From NCBI GenBank assembly GCA_902776285.1, contig CACYPK010000011.1:1-64000 (forward strand): a stretch of DNA of 64,000 bases. Direction: 5' to 3'. Source of the stretch: an uncultured Eubacteriales bacterium. GTDB taxonomy: Bacteria > Bacillota > Clostridia > Peptostreptococcales > Anaerovoracaceae. This document shows positions 1 through 8,003 of the stretch, piece after piece. Position numbers and translations under genes: made by a program. The first letter of the stretch is position 1. Every line of letters begins with the position of its first letter. The notes beneath the pieces are model-generated. The model made no database searches, was not told the DNA's origin, and was given only the letters and a program-made list of their open reading frames with translations.

Positions 1-1485
1 TGGTGTCCCCGAATCGAGTGTAATAGAACTATCGTTCGGACTTTTGTCAAAATAGTGTTCTATATCGGCAGCCTCACTATTCGAGACTCTGCCTTTCCGG
101 CCTGAATGGTTCAGAAATATGCTAAAGTGATCATCATATAGATAAATACGGTCTATGAGTGTGTTAACCAGTAGTTTCTGATACTCAAGATCGTCACGGC
201 TCCCAATTTTTATTGATCTCATGAAGATGCGAACAAGGTCGGGTTCTATAATCCTCTGCTTTGCTTGTTCTTTCTGCAGCTGCTTTTTTAGCTCTTCGAG
301 CTCATCCTCCCGTTGCTTCAGTCTGTTTACTATTCTTGCGGAATTCACACCTTCTTCGAGCTGATCCAGCAGGACTTCTATTTTACTCTCAATAGATTTG
401 ATCTTTTCGCGTAAACTGATCGCAGTGGGGCTTTCCTGATCCATATGATTTTGTTCTTCAACAGCCTTTATGATATTATCTATCATTTCCTCGGATATGA
501 GATCGCGACAGGCGTCAAGAACAAGCGGCTCTATGACATCCTTTCTGACATTCTTCTTGGTACATTTCTTAGGAGAGTTCAGGCACTTATAGTATCTATA
601 AGTCTTTCCTGTACCTGAGGTACCTGAGACGCCATCCATAGGATCTTTGCAATGTCCACAAAACAACTTACCGGAAAGAAGATAATCCTCAATTGCCGGC
701 CGATGGCCGTGCTTGCGCTTTCGTGTGATTTCCTGAACTTCTTCAAAGAGTTCGTCGCTGATTATACGAGGGACACCGTCCGGGATGCGTACATCTTTGT
801 AAATGTAGATTCCTTTGTACATTTCGTTATGAAGGACCGTGGATAACGAGCCTCGTTTAAACTGATTCCCAAGCTGGGTTTTGATGCCTCTGTCATTGAG
901 ATCATCCATGACAGCTTTTATTGTTTCACCAGAAGCTACACGCTCATATATCTCAAGCACTATTGGCGCTCTTTGCTCATCCAGAATAAAGTGATCATTT
1001 TCATCGACGGCATACCCCAATGGAACCGTGCTGCCGTTGTATTTACATTGCGCTGCTCTCTGGAGCATTCCACGAGTTACCTTTTCGGAAAGCTGAGCGC
1101 TGAACCACTGGCTGATAGTCTCAAGCATACCCTCTGTGATGATGCCGGAGCTATCTGTGGCAATGTTCTCTTTGGCAGATACAACTCTTACTCCGTTGTC
1201 GGCAAGTATCTTCTTGTAGTAACCGGAATCATTCTTGTTGCGAGCAAAGCGATCCAGCTGGTATACAAGTATGACTTCAAAGTTGCCAAATTCGCTGTCA
1301 GCGATCATACGCAAAAATTCCGGTCGCCTGTCGGTCTTCGCACTCTGCGCCCGGTCGATATATTCCTGCACGATAAGAAGATCATTGGAAGCCGCATAGC
1401 GCTGGCATTCCTCAATCTGTCCCTCGATGGACATCTCATTCTGCTTATCTGAACTGTATCTTGCATATATTACTGCGTTTTTCAT
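1..1485 (-). CDS. Large serine recombinase (partial, C-terminus beyond window edge)
   Basis: This reading frame stays open for 495 codons from an ATG at 1485 down to base 1, so the C-terminus is missing. The N-terminus contains the serine-recombinase signature VIYARYSS with the presumed catalytic serine at residue 11, followed by the usual SIEGQ segment. A recombinase domain follows (PLGYAVDENDHF to about LHNEMYKGIYIY), then a zinc-ribbon segment with LFCGHC and a later YYKC, then a Glu/Lys-rich coiled coil. This order is that of large serine recombinases that integrate and excise phages and conjugative or mobilizable elements. Its ATG overlaps the stop codon of the upstream nuclease gene by four bases, so the two are probably translationally coupled. 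It is the likely integrase of the element that fills the first 10.7 kb. The family call is firm; the attachment site cannot be seen. Confidence 0.93.
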   Translation of the reverse strand, partial: MKNAVIYARYSSDKQNEMSIEGQIEECQRYAASNDLLIVQEYIDRAQSAKTDRRPEFLRMIADSEFGNFEVILVYQLDRFARNKNDSGYYKKILADNGVRVVSAKENIATDSSGIITEGMLETISQWFSAQLSEKVTRGMLQRAAQCKYNGSTVPLGYAVDENDHFILDEQRAPIVLEIYERVASGETIKAVMDDLNDRGIKTQLGNQFKRGSLSTVLHNEMYKGIYIYKDVRIPDGVPRIISDELFEEVQEITRKRKHGHRPAIEDYLLSGKLFCGHCKDPMDGVSGTSGTGKTYRYYKCLNSPKKCTKKNVRKDVIEPLVLDACRDLISEEMIDNIIKAVEEQNHMDQESPTAISLREKIKSIESKIEVLLDQLEEGVNSARIVNRLKQREDELEELKKQLQKEQAKQRIIEPDLVRIFMRSIKIGSRDDLEYQKLLVNTLIDRIYLYDDHFSIFLNHSGRKGRVSNSEAADIEHYFDKSPNDSSITLDSGTP

Positions 1486-2573
1486 TTTTTATCTTGTTCC
1501 TCTTGCTTCTGCAGATAGTAGAAAGCCTTTTGTGCTTCTATCTCTGCGCGCAATTCTTCCTCGGTAGGAAGATAAAGTTTATATTTGGATGCAAATAACT
1601 GATCGCTATCATGCAATATAGAATATCTGGCAATATCTTCATCTGTTTCTGTGCAAAGTACGATTCCAAGTGTAGGATTATCATCGATTGACTTTTTTAG
1701 CTCATCATACATTCTTACATACATATCCATTTGGCCTACATCCTGATGGGTTATCTTTCCAGTTTTAAGATCAAACAGAACAAAACACTTCATGAGGTAG
1801 TTATAAAATACCAGATCAATATAATAATCTTCTTTCTCTGTGTGGATGTGCTGCTGCCTTGCAACGAATGCATAGCCTTTTCCGAGCTCCATTATGAATG
1901 ACTGAAGGTTATTAATGATGTATTGCTCAAGATCGGATTCAAAATATGAGAGGTTCTTTTGCATACCTAAGAACTCAGCTATTACAGGGTTCTTAATGAA
2001 TTCGAGTTTATTCTGGTATGGTGACACAATTTCATACATCTCTTCCTCTACGCATTGTCTGTCCTGAGACTTCAAAATTCGATAATAGTACTGTGTTGAT
2101 ATATTCCGCTGAAGAGTCCTGACACTCCATGTCTGATCATAAGCTTCTTTTGCGTACCATTCCCGAGCGTCTCTATCGAAGACTTGCAGCAGACACTCGT
2201 AGTGAGACCAGGAGAGCAATTGTGCCGACAGTGTCGGCATTATTAAATTAGTGTCGGATTGTGCCGACACTGTCGGCACAATCTCAGGGAATTGCTTGTA
2301 GAACTGCTGACACTTATACAGAGTCCTTTTGCTGAAGCCTTTCCCATATTTTTCAGTTAGGGCATTTGAAAGATTTTGAATTATCTCTGCACCGTAAGTA
2401 GCTCGATCTGCTCCATGTAATTCTTCCTCTGAGATCCGTTTTCCTAAGAGCCAATTTCTCAGAACGAGAATCGTATTAACAGAGCGGTAGGCAGCATTCT
2501 GTGCGCTATCGATGATGAAGCAGACATCATCTGTTATGTTTTCGGTACTGACATATTTTATTATCTCGTTCAT
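1482..2573 (-). CDS. YhcG/DUF1016 family PD-(D/E)XK nuclease-like protein
   Basis: The 363-residue protein has the two parts typical of the YhcG family. The N-terminal DUF1016 helical region includes RTLYKCQQFYKQFP at about residues 83-96 and LLSWSHYE at about 119-126. The C-terminal nuclease-like fold has YYIDLVFYN (D253) and FVLFDLKTG (D268, K270), matching the D...(D/E)xK pattern. Members are common on mobile elements and next to restriction systems; their biological role is poorly established. Between residues 97 and 119 there is an insertion with a near-repeat, IVPTVSAQ and IMPTLSAQ. At the DNA level this corresponds to two perfect palindromes. The ATG at 2573 is followed downstream by the recombinase with an ATGA overlap, which places both genes on one transcript. 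No restriction or modification gene is visible beside it. Confidence 0.88.
   Translation of the reverse strand: MNEIIKYVSTENITDDVCFIIDSAQNAAYRSVNTILVLRNWLLGKRISEEELHGADRATYGAEIIQNLSNALTEKYGKGFSKRTLYKCQQFYKQFPEIVPTVSAQSDTNLIMPTLSAQLLSWSHYECLLQVFDRDAREWYAKEAYDQTWSVRTLQRNISTQYYYRILKSQDRQCVEEEMYEIVSPYQNKLEFIKNPVIAEFLGMQKNLSYFESDLEQYIINNLQSFIMELGKGYAFVARQQHIHTEKEDYYIDLVFYNYLMKCFVLFDLKTGKITHQDVGQMDMYVRMYDELKKSIDDNPTLGIVLCTETDEDIARYSILHDSDQLFASKYKLYLPTEEELRAEIEAQKAFYYLQKQEEQDKK
2219..2282. repeat. Two palindromes 39 bp apart inside the YhcG gene
   Basis: Positions 2223-2239 are tgccgaca-g-tgtcggca, a perfect palindrome around one base. Positions 2258-2282 have 12-base arms attgtgccgaca / tgtcggcacaat, again around a single base (2270). 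A third half-copy, gtgtcgga, lies at 2251-2258. The two full copies are 39 bp apart, exactly 13 codons, so reading frame is kept and the protein gains a repeated V/L-SAQ segment. Confidence 0.85.
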
Positions 2574-2678
2574 AATAAATAACTCCCGTTAAATATTTCT
2601 TCACCTGTTGTTCCGGAAATGAAAGAATTCTTGCTGCCAGGAAAGAGAAATCTATGCCGCGATTTTCTAATAATTGTA

Positions 2679-2825
2679 TCAGCTTATCATGTGATTAAAA
2701 TTCTTTTCATTTTTTACCATTTTACTGACGTCAGTAAAATGGTACCAGAACTCAACACCATCTTCATCAACATGCATAATGCTGTCAAAACTGCTCTTCA
2801 TTGATTCGATTAGATGTTTTTCCAT
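2679..2825 (-). pseudogene. dinD-like gene remnant (internally deleted, 48 codons)
   Basis: An ATG at 2825 is preceded by a good ribosome binding site (AAGGAG about 10 bases upstream) and opens a 48-residue frame. It begins MEKHLIESMKSSFDSI and contains DGVEFWY, which I recognise as the conserved start of DinD-type DNA-damage-inducible/antirepressor proteins (usually followed by ARDLQ and a KilA/BRO-like domain). The frame then jumps directly to FTDVSKMVKN, a segment that in DinD proteins lies further downstream, and stops soon after. The middle of the domain is therefore missing and the C-terminal part is gone. The stretch between 2574 and 2678 has another open frame in the same direction but with a different phase, probably more debris. 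I infer a decayed gene, not a functional small protein. Confidence 0.6.
2715..2744. repeat. 30-bp perfect palindrome at the dinD deletion junction
   Basis: The 15-base arm taccattttactgac is followed immediately by its reverse complement, with no loop (centre between 2729 and 2730). It falls where the dinD remnant jumps from its FWY segment to FTDVSKMV. It could be an operator, a recombination site or a by-product of the deletion. Confidence 0.8.
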
Positions 2826-2967
2826 ATATTATGATTACTCCTTCCGCATCTTCTCTGAGCATCGGCGACCAGTTTTAACTGGCTACAATTTGTAGTCAGT
2901 TCACTTCATTCGGATTTTAGACGTATGCTCAATCCAAACTTCTCAAAACTAAGACTGGAGTAAAGGC

Positions 2968-3576
2968 CTATTTGTCGTTTGTTTTTTCCATTAATTGGTC
3001 TTTGTAAAACTGCAGGATTTTTACGACATCACTTTCGCTGTAAATGGCGGTGTTATCTCGTACTTCCATTGCTGGTGGCTGAACACCGGAATTCTGATTG
3101 TAATAATAGCCTTCTTTGCTTCCCGCATCCTCTCTGAGCATAGGATATTTATATCTCCACTCATCATAATCATCCTTGGATATGCTGCCTGTCGTAAGCT
3201 TGTTCTTCATGACATACCATGCACGGAGGTCGTCAGCTACTTCCTTGTTGTACTTCGGATGGTTGATATCCTGCTTTAAGCATATATATCCGTCTAGGAC
3301 AGTAACAGTTAGTCCGTATAGGTCTTCCATCTGAAAAAGGGTGTGCATAAATCCAATCTTTGTATCGATTTCCGGGCTCTGAATAGCTTCCGGTGCAACA
3401 TCAAAGATTTCTGCGAATTGCTCTATTACATCTCTCTTCGGTTCACGTCTATTCCATTCATACTGAGCCACTCTGACATTTGTCGATTTCCCGGCAAACC
3501 CCATAGCCTCTCCGAGTTCTGCCTGTGTCAAACCCTTGCGCCGCCTGAAAAAACGTATCCTTTCGCCTATTGACAT
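2968..3576 (-). CDS. XRE-family helix-turn-helix regulator
   Basis: Residues 2-60 form a Cro/C1-type helix-turn-helix (IGERIRFFRRRKGLTQAELG, then a recognition region with VAQYEWNRREPKRD). The rest, about 140 residues, is a helical tail I do not recognise beyond its frequent pairing with such repressors on mobile elements. I chose the ATG at 3576 (202 residues). The GTG at 3585 is in frame, but the ribosome binding site AGAGAGG lies only nine bases before the ATG and would overlap the GTG start. The gene points away from the mobilization genes; the intergenic region up to 3797 carries a promoter for the rightward module. The position suggests that it controls the element's transfer or excision genes, but that is inference. 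Confidence 0.85.
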   Translation of the reverse strand: MSIGERIRFFRRRKGLTQAELGEAMGFAGKSTNVRVAQYEWNRREPKRDVIEQFAEIFDVAPEAIQSPEIDTKIGFMHTLFQMEDLYGLTVTVLDGYICLKQDINHPKYNKEVADDLRAWYVMKNKLTTGSISKDDYDEWRYKYPMLREDAGSKEGYYYNQNSGVQPPAMEVRDNTAIYSESDVVKILQFYKDQLMEKTNDK

Positions 3577-3662
3577 GTTAGTCACCTCTCTTTCTGGAAG
3601 GATTGTATCATATTATCGAAACATATACAATAAAAATATAGCAAAAAAGATTATTTTATCAC

Positions 3663-3690
3663 TTGACTATGTCAGAAAAAGTTATATAAT
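3663..3690 (+). promoter_or_regulatory. Sigma-A-type promoter for the mobilization module
   Basis: TTGACT (3663-3668) and TATAAT (3685-3690) are separated by 16 bases, a near-consensus housekeeping promoter pointing into the small genes and the RepA-like and relaxase genes. Confidence 0.7.
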
Positions 3691-3797
3691 AATCTACTTC
3701 CCAAAAACGACTGTATAAAAACAGAAATACATGGAGAGGCTAACGCCTTCCAATAACGATACAAGTTATCACTTTAGAAGGACCGAAAGGAGGTTTT

Positions 3798-3953
3798 ATG
3801 GAGCTAAGCGAAAGACAGATCAAGCAAATTGTCAGAGTGATAATGCCGGAGCTGTATGAGATGCAAGCAGGATGTGACAAATGGTATGACATAATCGCAG
3901 AGCTTTGCAGAGGTAGTGAGAGCAGCAACACTTCTGAACAGCAAGAGGCATAG
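3798..3953 (+). CDS. Small hypothetical protein of the mobilization module (51 aa)
   Basis: An ATG at 3798 sits seven bases after a perfect AAAGGAGG ribosome binding site and opens a 51-codon frame (MELSERQIKQIVRV at the start, EQQEA at the end). The protein is mostly helical and acidic, with two cysteines. I do not recognise a family. It lies between the element promoter at 3663-3690 and the Cys-rich small protein, with a 49-base gap to the latter's start, so it belongs to the same transcript. The strong translation signals make it a credible gene. Confidence 0.65.
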   Translation: MELSERQIKQIVRVIMPELYEMQAGCDKWYDIIAELCRGSESSNTSEQQEA

Positions 3954-4002
3954 AACTACTGGTATGAATCTGGTGGCGAGCAATAGGGAAAGGAGGATGC
4001 GC

Positions 4003-4191
4003 GTGACGAATATAACACCCATGAAAGCAATCAGGGCTAAATGTATAGACTGCAGCTGTGGAGAAAAGAAAGAAGTAAGACTTTGTCCGATTGAATGGTG
4101 CCCGCTATGGCCGTACAGGATGGGGAAACGACCTGCGAAGGATGCAAAGTCGATAAGGAAAAATGAGAACAAAAAAAATCGAGATAGCTAG
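4003..4191 (+). CDS. Small Cys-rich (zinc-ribbon-like) protein of mobile elements
   Basis: I chose the GTG at 4003 because AAAGGAGG at 3989-3996 lies six bases before it, while the ATG at 3997 directly abuts that site. The 62-residue product contains AKCIDCSCGEKKEVRLCP followed by WCPLWPYRMGKRP. This CxxCxC...C...C arrangement, ending in an LWPYR-G-RP motif, is typical of a small uncharacterised protein family seen repeatedly in phages and conjugative or mobilizable elements of Firmicutes. The cysteines suggest metal binding. It is followed by the RepA-like ATPase gene. Confidence 0.7.
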   Translation: MTNITPMKAIRAKCIDCSCGEKKEVRLCPIEWCPLWPYRMGKRPAKDAKSIRKNENKKNRDS

Positions 4192-4276
4192 CAGATTTTC
4201 CGAAAAAACACCCTCTGAGATAGCAGTTTTGAAGAGGGGAGTGAAAAGTTAGGAATGATTATAAGGAGGGTAGTGA

Positions 4277-5254
4277 ATGACAGAAAACAATTACAAACTT
4301 ATCAATATGGAAGATATAGAAGCAGAAGATGTCGAATGGCTTTGGGAAGGATTTATACCGGTAGGTAAACTGACAATTCTCCAGGGAGATCCGGGCAAAG
4401 GCAAAACAATGGCTATGCTAAACCTTATTGCAGCCTTCACCACAGGCAGAGGTCTGTTGGAACCTCCGGGAAGTCCAATGATCAGAGAGCCCATTAATGT
4501 CATCTATCAGACTGCAGAAGACGGACTTGCCGATACCATCAAACCAAGACTGGTTGCGGCAGGAGCAGACTGCAGCAGAGTCTCGGTCATTGATGAAGGA
4601 GAGGAGATGCTTAGTATGACAGACGAGAGACTGGTCTGGGCGATTAAAGAGACAGAAGCGGGCCTGGTGGTCCTTGACCCTCTCCAGGCATATCTTGGAG
4701 AAAAGGTTGATATGCACAGAGCAAATGAAGTCAGACCTAGGATGAAGCATCTTGGAGATATAGCTGCGGAATATAAATGCGGCATGGTGCTGACCGGGCA
4801 CCTGAATAAAAAGGAAACTTCTAAAGCTGAGTATAGAGGTCTTGGCTCAATGGATTTCACGGCTGCAGCACGTAGCGTGATTCTGTGCGCAGAGTTACCG
4901 CGTGACAAGGATGTAAGGGTGCTCGCATCTACTAAGTGCTCCCTTACTTATCCACCAGAGCCTGTGGCATTTCGCCTTAGCAAGGAGCGAGGCTTCGAGT
5001 GGGAAGGAAACTACAGCATCACTGCTGAAGAATTGCTGCAAGGTACAGGAGTGAAAGGTCAGAAGACAATCGAGGCTAAGGAGTTCCTTACAGCAGAGCT
5101 TCCTGCTCCCGGGGAGTATATCCCAAGTACAGTACTGATGGAGAAAGCAAAGGAGAAGAAGATTGCTGAGAAGACATTACGCAATGCCATGAAGGATCTT
5201 GGGATTAAATCTCATAAAGAAGCAGACAGATGGCTCACAGGATATGCTGTCTGA
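4277..5254 (+). CDS. RepA-like AAA/RecA-fold ATPase (element replication or mobilization)
   Basis: The 325-residue protein is a RecA-fold ATPase of the RepA/AAA_25 type. Walker A is GDPGKGKT at residues 37-44 and Walker B is GLVVLD at 129-134. A TGHLNK segment at 173-178 is typical for this family. The C-terminal 60 residues (from about KTIEAKEFL) look like a winged-helix DNA-binding module. Relatives on plasmids are hexameric replicative helicases, and on integrative elements they often sit just upstream of a relaxase gene, as here. The start ATG at 4277 has AAGGAGGG seven bases upstream. The gene is in the rightward mobilization module and is separated from the relaxase by the candidate oriT region. 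Whether the element replicates autonomously after excision cannot be told. Confidence 0.85.
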   Translation: MTENNYKLINMEDIEAEDVEWLWEGFIPVGKLTILQGDPGKGKTMAMLNLIAAFTTGRGLLEPPGSPMIREPINVIYQTAEDGLADTIKPRLVAAGADCSRVSVIDEGEEMLSMTDERLVWAIKETEAGLVVLDPLQAYLGEKVDMHRANEVRPRMKHLGDIAAEYKCGMVLTGHLNKKETSKAEYRGLGSMDFTAAARSVILCAELPRDKDVRVLASTKCSLTYPPEPVAFRLSKERGFEWEGNYSITAEELLQGTGVKGQKTIEAKEFLTAELPAPGEYIPSTVLMEKAKEKKIAEKTLRNAMKDLGIKSHKEADRWLTGYAV

Positions 5255-5389
5255 TATCAGAAAAGAAGGTGGCAAGATGGTAAGACGGTAATTCTGCAAA
5301 GAGTGCAGCCAACCTACTATCTTCTTCATAACAATTACAGCATTGCCATGTTGCTATCTTGCCATCTTGGCATAGGCCTCGCCGACTGA

Positions 5390-5445
5390 GAGCGAAATAC
5401 ACCCATCGCACATACCTTGCGGTTCGTTCTCTGTGTATTTCGCCT
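5390..5445 (+). other. Candidate origin of transfer (oriT) upstream of the relaxase
   Basis: The 234-base gap between the ATPase and relaxase genes holds an inverted repeat with perfect 11-base arms, gcgaaatacac (5392-5402) and gtgtatttcgc (5433-5443), around a 30-base loop. It is followed by a short G+C-rich run. Additional imperfect repeats of aagatgg/ccatctt type occur at 5271-5370. An inverted repeat just before a MobA/MobL gene is the expected place for its nicking site. No nic site could be identified by eye. Confidence 0.45.
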
Positions 5446-5488
5446 CGCGGGGCGGTACCTATAAATAAAGAGCGCTCAAGAAAAGGGG

Positions 5489-6562
5489 GTGACGCTTATA
5501 AAAAATGTGACATTTATACAACATGAAAAGCTGACTAATGTAGTCGGCAGGATCAGATATATCAGCGATGAGAAGAAACAGGAGAACCTTTATGCGGTCT
5601 ATGAAACAGTGCTGAGGAAGTACTGGAGGGATCTTGCGAAGGAGAATCAGTCGGACTTCAGGCGAAGCGGAACGAGTGGAAACTGCATCGAGGCCAGAGA
5701 ACTGATAATAGCTTTGCCGAAAGAAATGACCAGATATGATCCGGATGAACTGCTCAGATACTTTGTTGAATCCTACCGGAAAGAGTATGGCGCTGAGTGC
5801 ATCGCAGCTCTCCATCATAACAAGAGAAAGACGAATTATCATATCCATCTAATCTATTCTGAGCGGCAACAGCTGGAAGAACCGATTAGAAAGATAGCAA
5901 CTCGCAACATGTATTTTGATCCTGAAGGCAGGCATGTCAGGACGAAAAAGGAAGCAACTGCTGATGGAGAGTTGCTTCCTGGCTACAGCATGATACCAAA
6001 AGGTGAAGTGTATGAAGAGCATCTCTTCGATAAAAAGAATCCGCTCTTCAAACAGAAAACATTCACAGAAGATGTAAAAGTTTTCTTCACTGATCTCATG
6101 AACAGGCAGCTGTCCGAACCAAATAAGATGCAGGTGTTCCCAAAGAACAGTCCATTCCTTCCGACTAAGAAGATCGGTAAGAACAATCCTAAAGCTGAAT
6201 TTATAGAAGAGACCAACAGACTAAAGGATGAGTGGAACAAGAATATTTGGACAGCATACCGTAACGGAGCACCAAGGGAGAGCCTGATAACGGCAAAGAG
6301 GGAACTGATATCCAAGCCGGCAGCAGAGTCGATCAGGGAAGCCGGAGGCAAAAGCGATCCCGGAAAATACAACAGCATACTCGTAAGGGCGATAGCGATA
6401 GTTGCGGAGATGTGCAGACTGCTGAGCAAGCAGGGAAGAGAGACCTGGGCGGAAGCATGGGGCAATGCTCTTGAAAAGCTTATGCAGTATGCTGCCGAAA
6501 GGGTTGGCTTCAGGATTTACGATCCCGTTAAAGATGTCCGAAATGATAGAGACGCAAGATGA
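5489..6562 (+). CDS. MobA/MobL-family relaxase
   Basis: The product belongs to the MobA/MobL relaxase family, which nicks oriT and pilots the transferred strand. Visible motifs are CIEARELIIALPKEM at about residues 66-80 and LHHNKRKTNYHIHLIYSER at 109-126, the latter holding the metal-binding H-x-H pair (H118, H120). The start is uncertain. The annotated GTG at 5489 gives the familiar N-terminus TLIKNVTF but overlaps the AGGGGGTGA ribosome binding site, while an in-frame GTG at 5507 is a little far from it. At 357 residues it is shorter than many relatives, which reach 450-500. No coupling protein or type IV secretion gene is present, so the element must borrow a helper's transfer apparatus. 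Confidence 0.88.
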   Translation: MTLIKNVTFIQHEKLTNVVGRIRYISDEKKQENLYAVYETVLRKYWRDLAKENQSDFRRSGTSGNCIEARELIIALPKEMTRYDPDELLRYFVESYRKEYGAECIAALHHNKRKTNYHIHLIYSERQQLEEPIRKIATRNMYFDPEGRHVRTKKEATADGELLPGYSMIPKGEVYEEHLFDKKNPLFKQKTFTEDVKVFFTDLMNRQLSEPNKMQVFPKNSPFLPTKKIGKNNPKAEFIEETNRLKDEWNKNIWTAYRNGAPRESLITAKRELISKPAAESIREAGGKSDPGKYNSILVRAIAIVAEMCRLLSKQGRETWAEAWGNALEKLMQYAAERVGFRIYDPVKDVRNDRDAR

Positions 6563-6590
6563 TCCCCAATGGGATAGCAATTATACAACA

Positions 6591-6616
6591 ATACCGGGGA
6601 GCAATGTCCCCGGTAT
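6591..6616 (+). terminator. Hairpin terminator after the relaxase
   Basis: A perfect 10-base stem, ataccgggga / tccccggtat, with a six-base loop lies 28 bases after the relaxase stop. The following T-run is weak, so it may act in both directions. Confidence 0.65.
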
Positions 6617-6633
6617 TTGTGAAGATAAAATGA

Positions 6634-7287
6634 TTATATACTGTCATCAATAACGAAACTGTCTATGATTCGGTGGATCTGATCCATGGAAAGATGTCCG
6701 TTTATAGCGATGAAGGTGCCTTCCTTCTCCATGTATACTATAATGCGAGGGCTGGTTTGATCTCGATATACAACGAGCTCATACTCACCATAGGTTTCTT
6801 TATAATTGTCGTAACCTTCATTGTCGATATACATGATAGAATCTTTGTTTAGACTCTCTTCAATTGAGTATTCCAAATTATTATCATCATTCACATATGT
6901 ATAGTAATAGCTCGAATCATTAAGGGCTATCTTTTCGTTATATGAATAGCTTTCTACAATATATTCAGGCCGGTAGAAATGAGAACCATTTTCTTCGTCA
7001 AGGCTGGTAATAACGATAAATCCATCTTTTATATCAAATTTGTAATTAAATATTTGAAGACCAAGAGCAGAAGCGGCGACGACAGCAAGTGACATAATAA
7101 GGATCATTGTCGCACATAGTATTAAAGCCCTCTTTGCTATACGTCTTGTCGAACGAGAGCGAACAGGGACATATGTTTCAGCTTGACTGATTTCGTCAGC
7201 GGAACTGAAATAGCGGGCATGCGAATCGAACATCCGGCGGCCATATTCAGATAGTATTCTCTCTGCTTCTGCCTTTTCTTTTGTCAT
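6634..7287 (-). CDS. Membrane-anchored DUF4367-like protein, probable anti-sigma factor
   Basis: The 217-residue protein has a basic cytoplasmic N-terminus, one transmembrane helix at about residues 54-75 and an extracytoplasmic domain of about 140 residues. That domain resembles DUF4367, ending GTFIAINGHLSMDQIHRIIDSF. This layout, directly downstream of a sigma-factor gene, is typical of regulators that hold the sigma factor at the membrane. The stop codon of the sigma gene (7288-7290) directly abuts its ATG (7285-7287), and the ribosome binding site AAGGAG lies within the end of the sigma gene, so translation is coupled. The short N-terminal cytoplasmic part lacks a recognisable zinc-binding anti-sigma motif. 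The anti-sigma role is inferred from layout and pairing. Confidence 0.7.
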   Translation of the reverse strand: MTKEKAEAERILSEYGRRMFDSHARYFSSADEISQAETYVPVRSRSTRRIAKRALILCATMILIMSLAVVAASALGLQIFNYKFDIKDGFIVITSLDEENGSHFYRPEYIVESYSYNEKIALNDSSYYYTYVNDDNNLEYSIEESLNKDSIMYIDNEGYDNYKETYGEYELVVYRDQTSPRIIVYMEKEGTFIAINGHLSMDQIHRIIDSFVIDDSI

Positions 7288-7827
7288 TCACACATTCTCC
7301 TTGCTCAGAATCTCTGCGAGTTTTGCCTTTATCCTCTCCATGCGTTTTCGAAGAGTTTGTGGACTGATTCCCATCAGCTCTGATATCTCCCTGTAGCTAT
7401 ATCCGGCGCCATAGTAGAAACATATGAGATCCCGATCTTCATTGCTGAGAAGTTTAAGTGCATCGGCGACCTCTTCAGAAAAGCCGTACTCATCCTTGAA
7501 TGCATCTATATCCGGTTGCCCTTCTATATTAATAAATCCTTCTGTATCTGAAAATGTGACATCAGCATCATGCTTTGCTTGTTTCATGCGGATCTTCAGA
7601 GCAGCATTTTTTGTCACCGTATATATATAGTTCCTTGCTTCAGCAGAATTGATATCCGTTATCTTATTTTGATTTCTGTGTGCTGAGAGCAGTGCGTCCT
7701 GAACAGCCTCTTCCGCATCCTCTCTGTTGCCTGTTATCTGAATAGACAGCTTCATCATCATTGCCTTGTATTTGTCAGATATGAGCTCTGTAAAGTCTTT
7801 TATGACTGAAACAAGAAATGAGATCAT
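7288..7827 (-). CDS. Sigma-70 family (ECF-like) RNA polymerase sigma factor
   Basis: The 179-residue protein has a sigma-70 region 2 (ITGNREDAEEAVQDALL, about residues 31-47) and a region 4 helix-turn-helix (LLSNEDRDLICFYYGAGYSYREISELMGIS) near the C-terminus, without region 3 between them. That is the architecture of ECF-type sigma factors. The start is the ATG at 7827, five bases after AGGAGG; the longer in-frame extension to 7884 lacks a ribosome binding site. A housekeeping promoter (7855-7884) drives it. It is divergent from a row of secreted proteins that are preceded by two copies of an unusual promoter-like element, which this factor plausibly recognises. Together with the downstream membrane protein it forms a signal-responsive regulatory pair carried by the element. 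Confidence 0.87.
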   Translation of the reverse strand: MISFLVSVIKDFTELISDKYKAMMMKLSIQITGNREDAEEAVQDALLSAHRNQNKITDINSAEARNYIYTVTKNAALKIRMKQAKHDADVTFSDTEGFINIEGQPDIDAFKDEYGFSEEVADALKLLSNEDRDLICFYYGAGYSYREISELMGISPQTLRKRMERIKAKLAEILSKENV

Positions 7828-7854
7828 GAATTCCTCCTGTGAGATAGTGTTGTC

Positions 7855-7884
7855 ATTATATCTCGCGAAAAAGAAATAATTCAA
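7855..7884 (-). promoter_or_regulatory. Housekeeping promoter of the sigma/anti-sigma operon
   Basis: Read on the minus strand, TTGAAT (7884-7879) and TATAAT (7860-7855) are 18 bases apart, 28 bases before the sigma start codon. The -35 box ends only four bases from the divergent ECF-type element at 7889. Confidence 0.65.
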
Positions 7885-7888
7885 CCCG

Positions 7889-7922
7889 TGTCACATTTTG
7901 CAAAATATCAGGATTTATATAA
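7889..7922 (+). promoter_or_regulatory. ECF-type promoter copy 1
   Basis: TGTCACATT (7889-7897), a 13-base spacer, then GGATTTATATAA (7911-7922). The same two blocks recur 115 bases further on with a 12-base spacer, while the sequence between the blocks is unrelated. Conserved blocks around an unconserved spacer are what a sigma-factor target looks like. Confidence 0.6.
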
Positions 7923-8003
7923 GTGAGAGACAAGAGCTTTCTTGAATCATACTCATACTGGTTACTATGTTCGCACAGAAAAACAAAGAAATAATATGAA
8001 TCC

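Noticed and set aside
652..1452. Plus-strand open frames of 64 and 159 codons near the left edge
   Set aside because: They lie inside the uninterrupted minus-strand serine recombinase frame, which has clear domain motifs.
7940..8003. A ten-codon frame between the two ECF-type promoters
   Set aside because: It has no ribosome binding site and ends at the second promoter; nothing supports translation.
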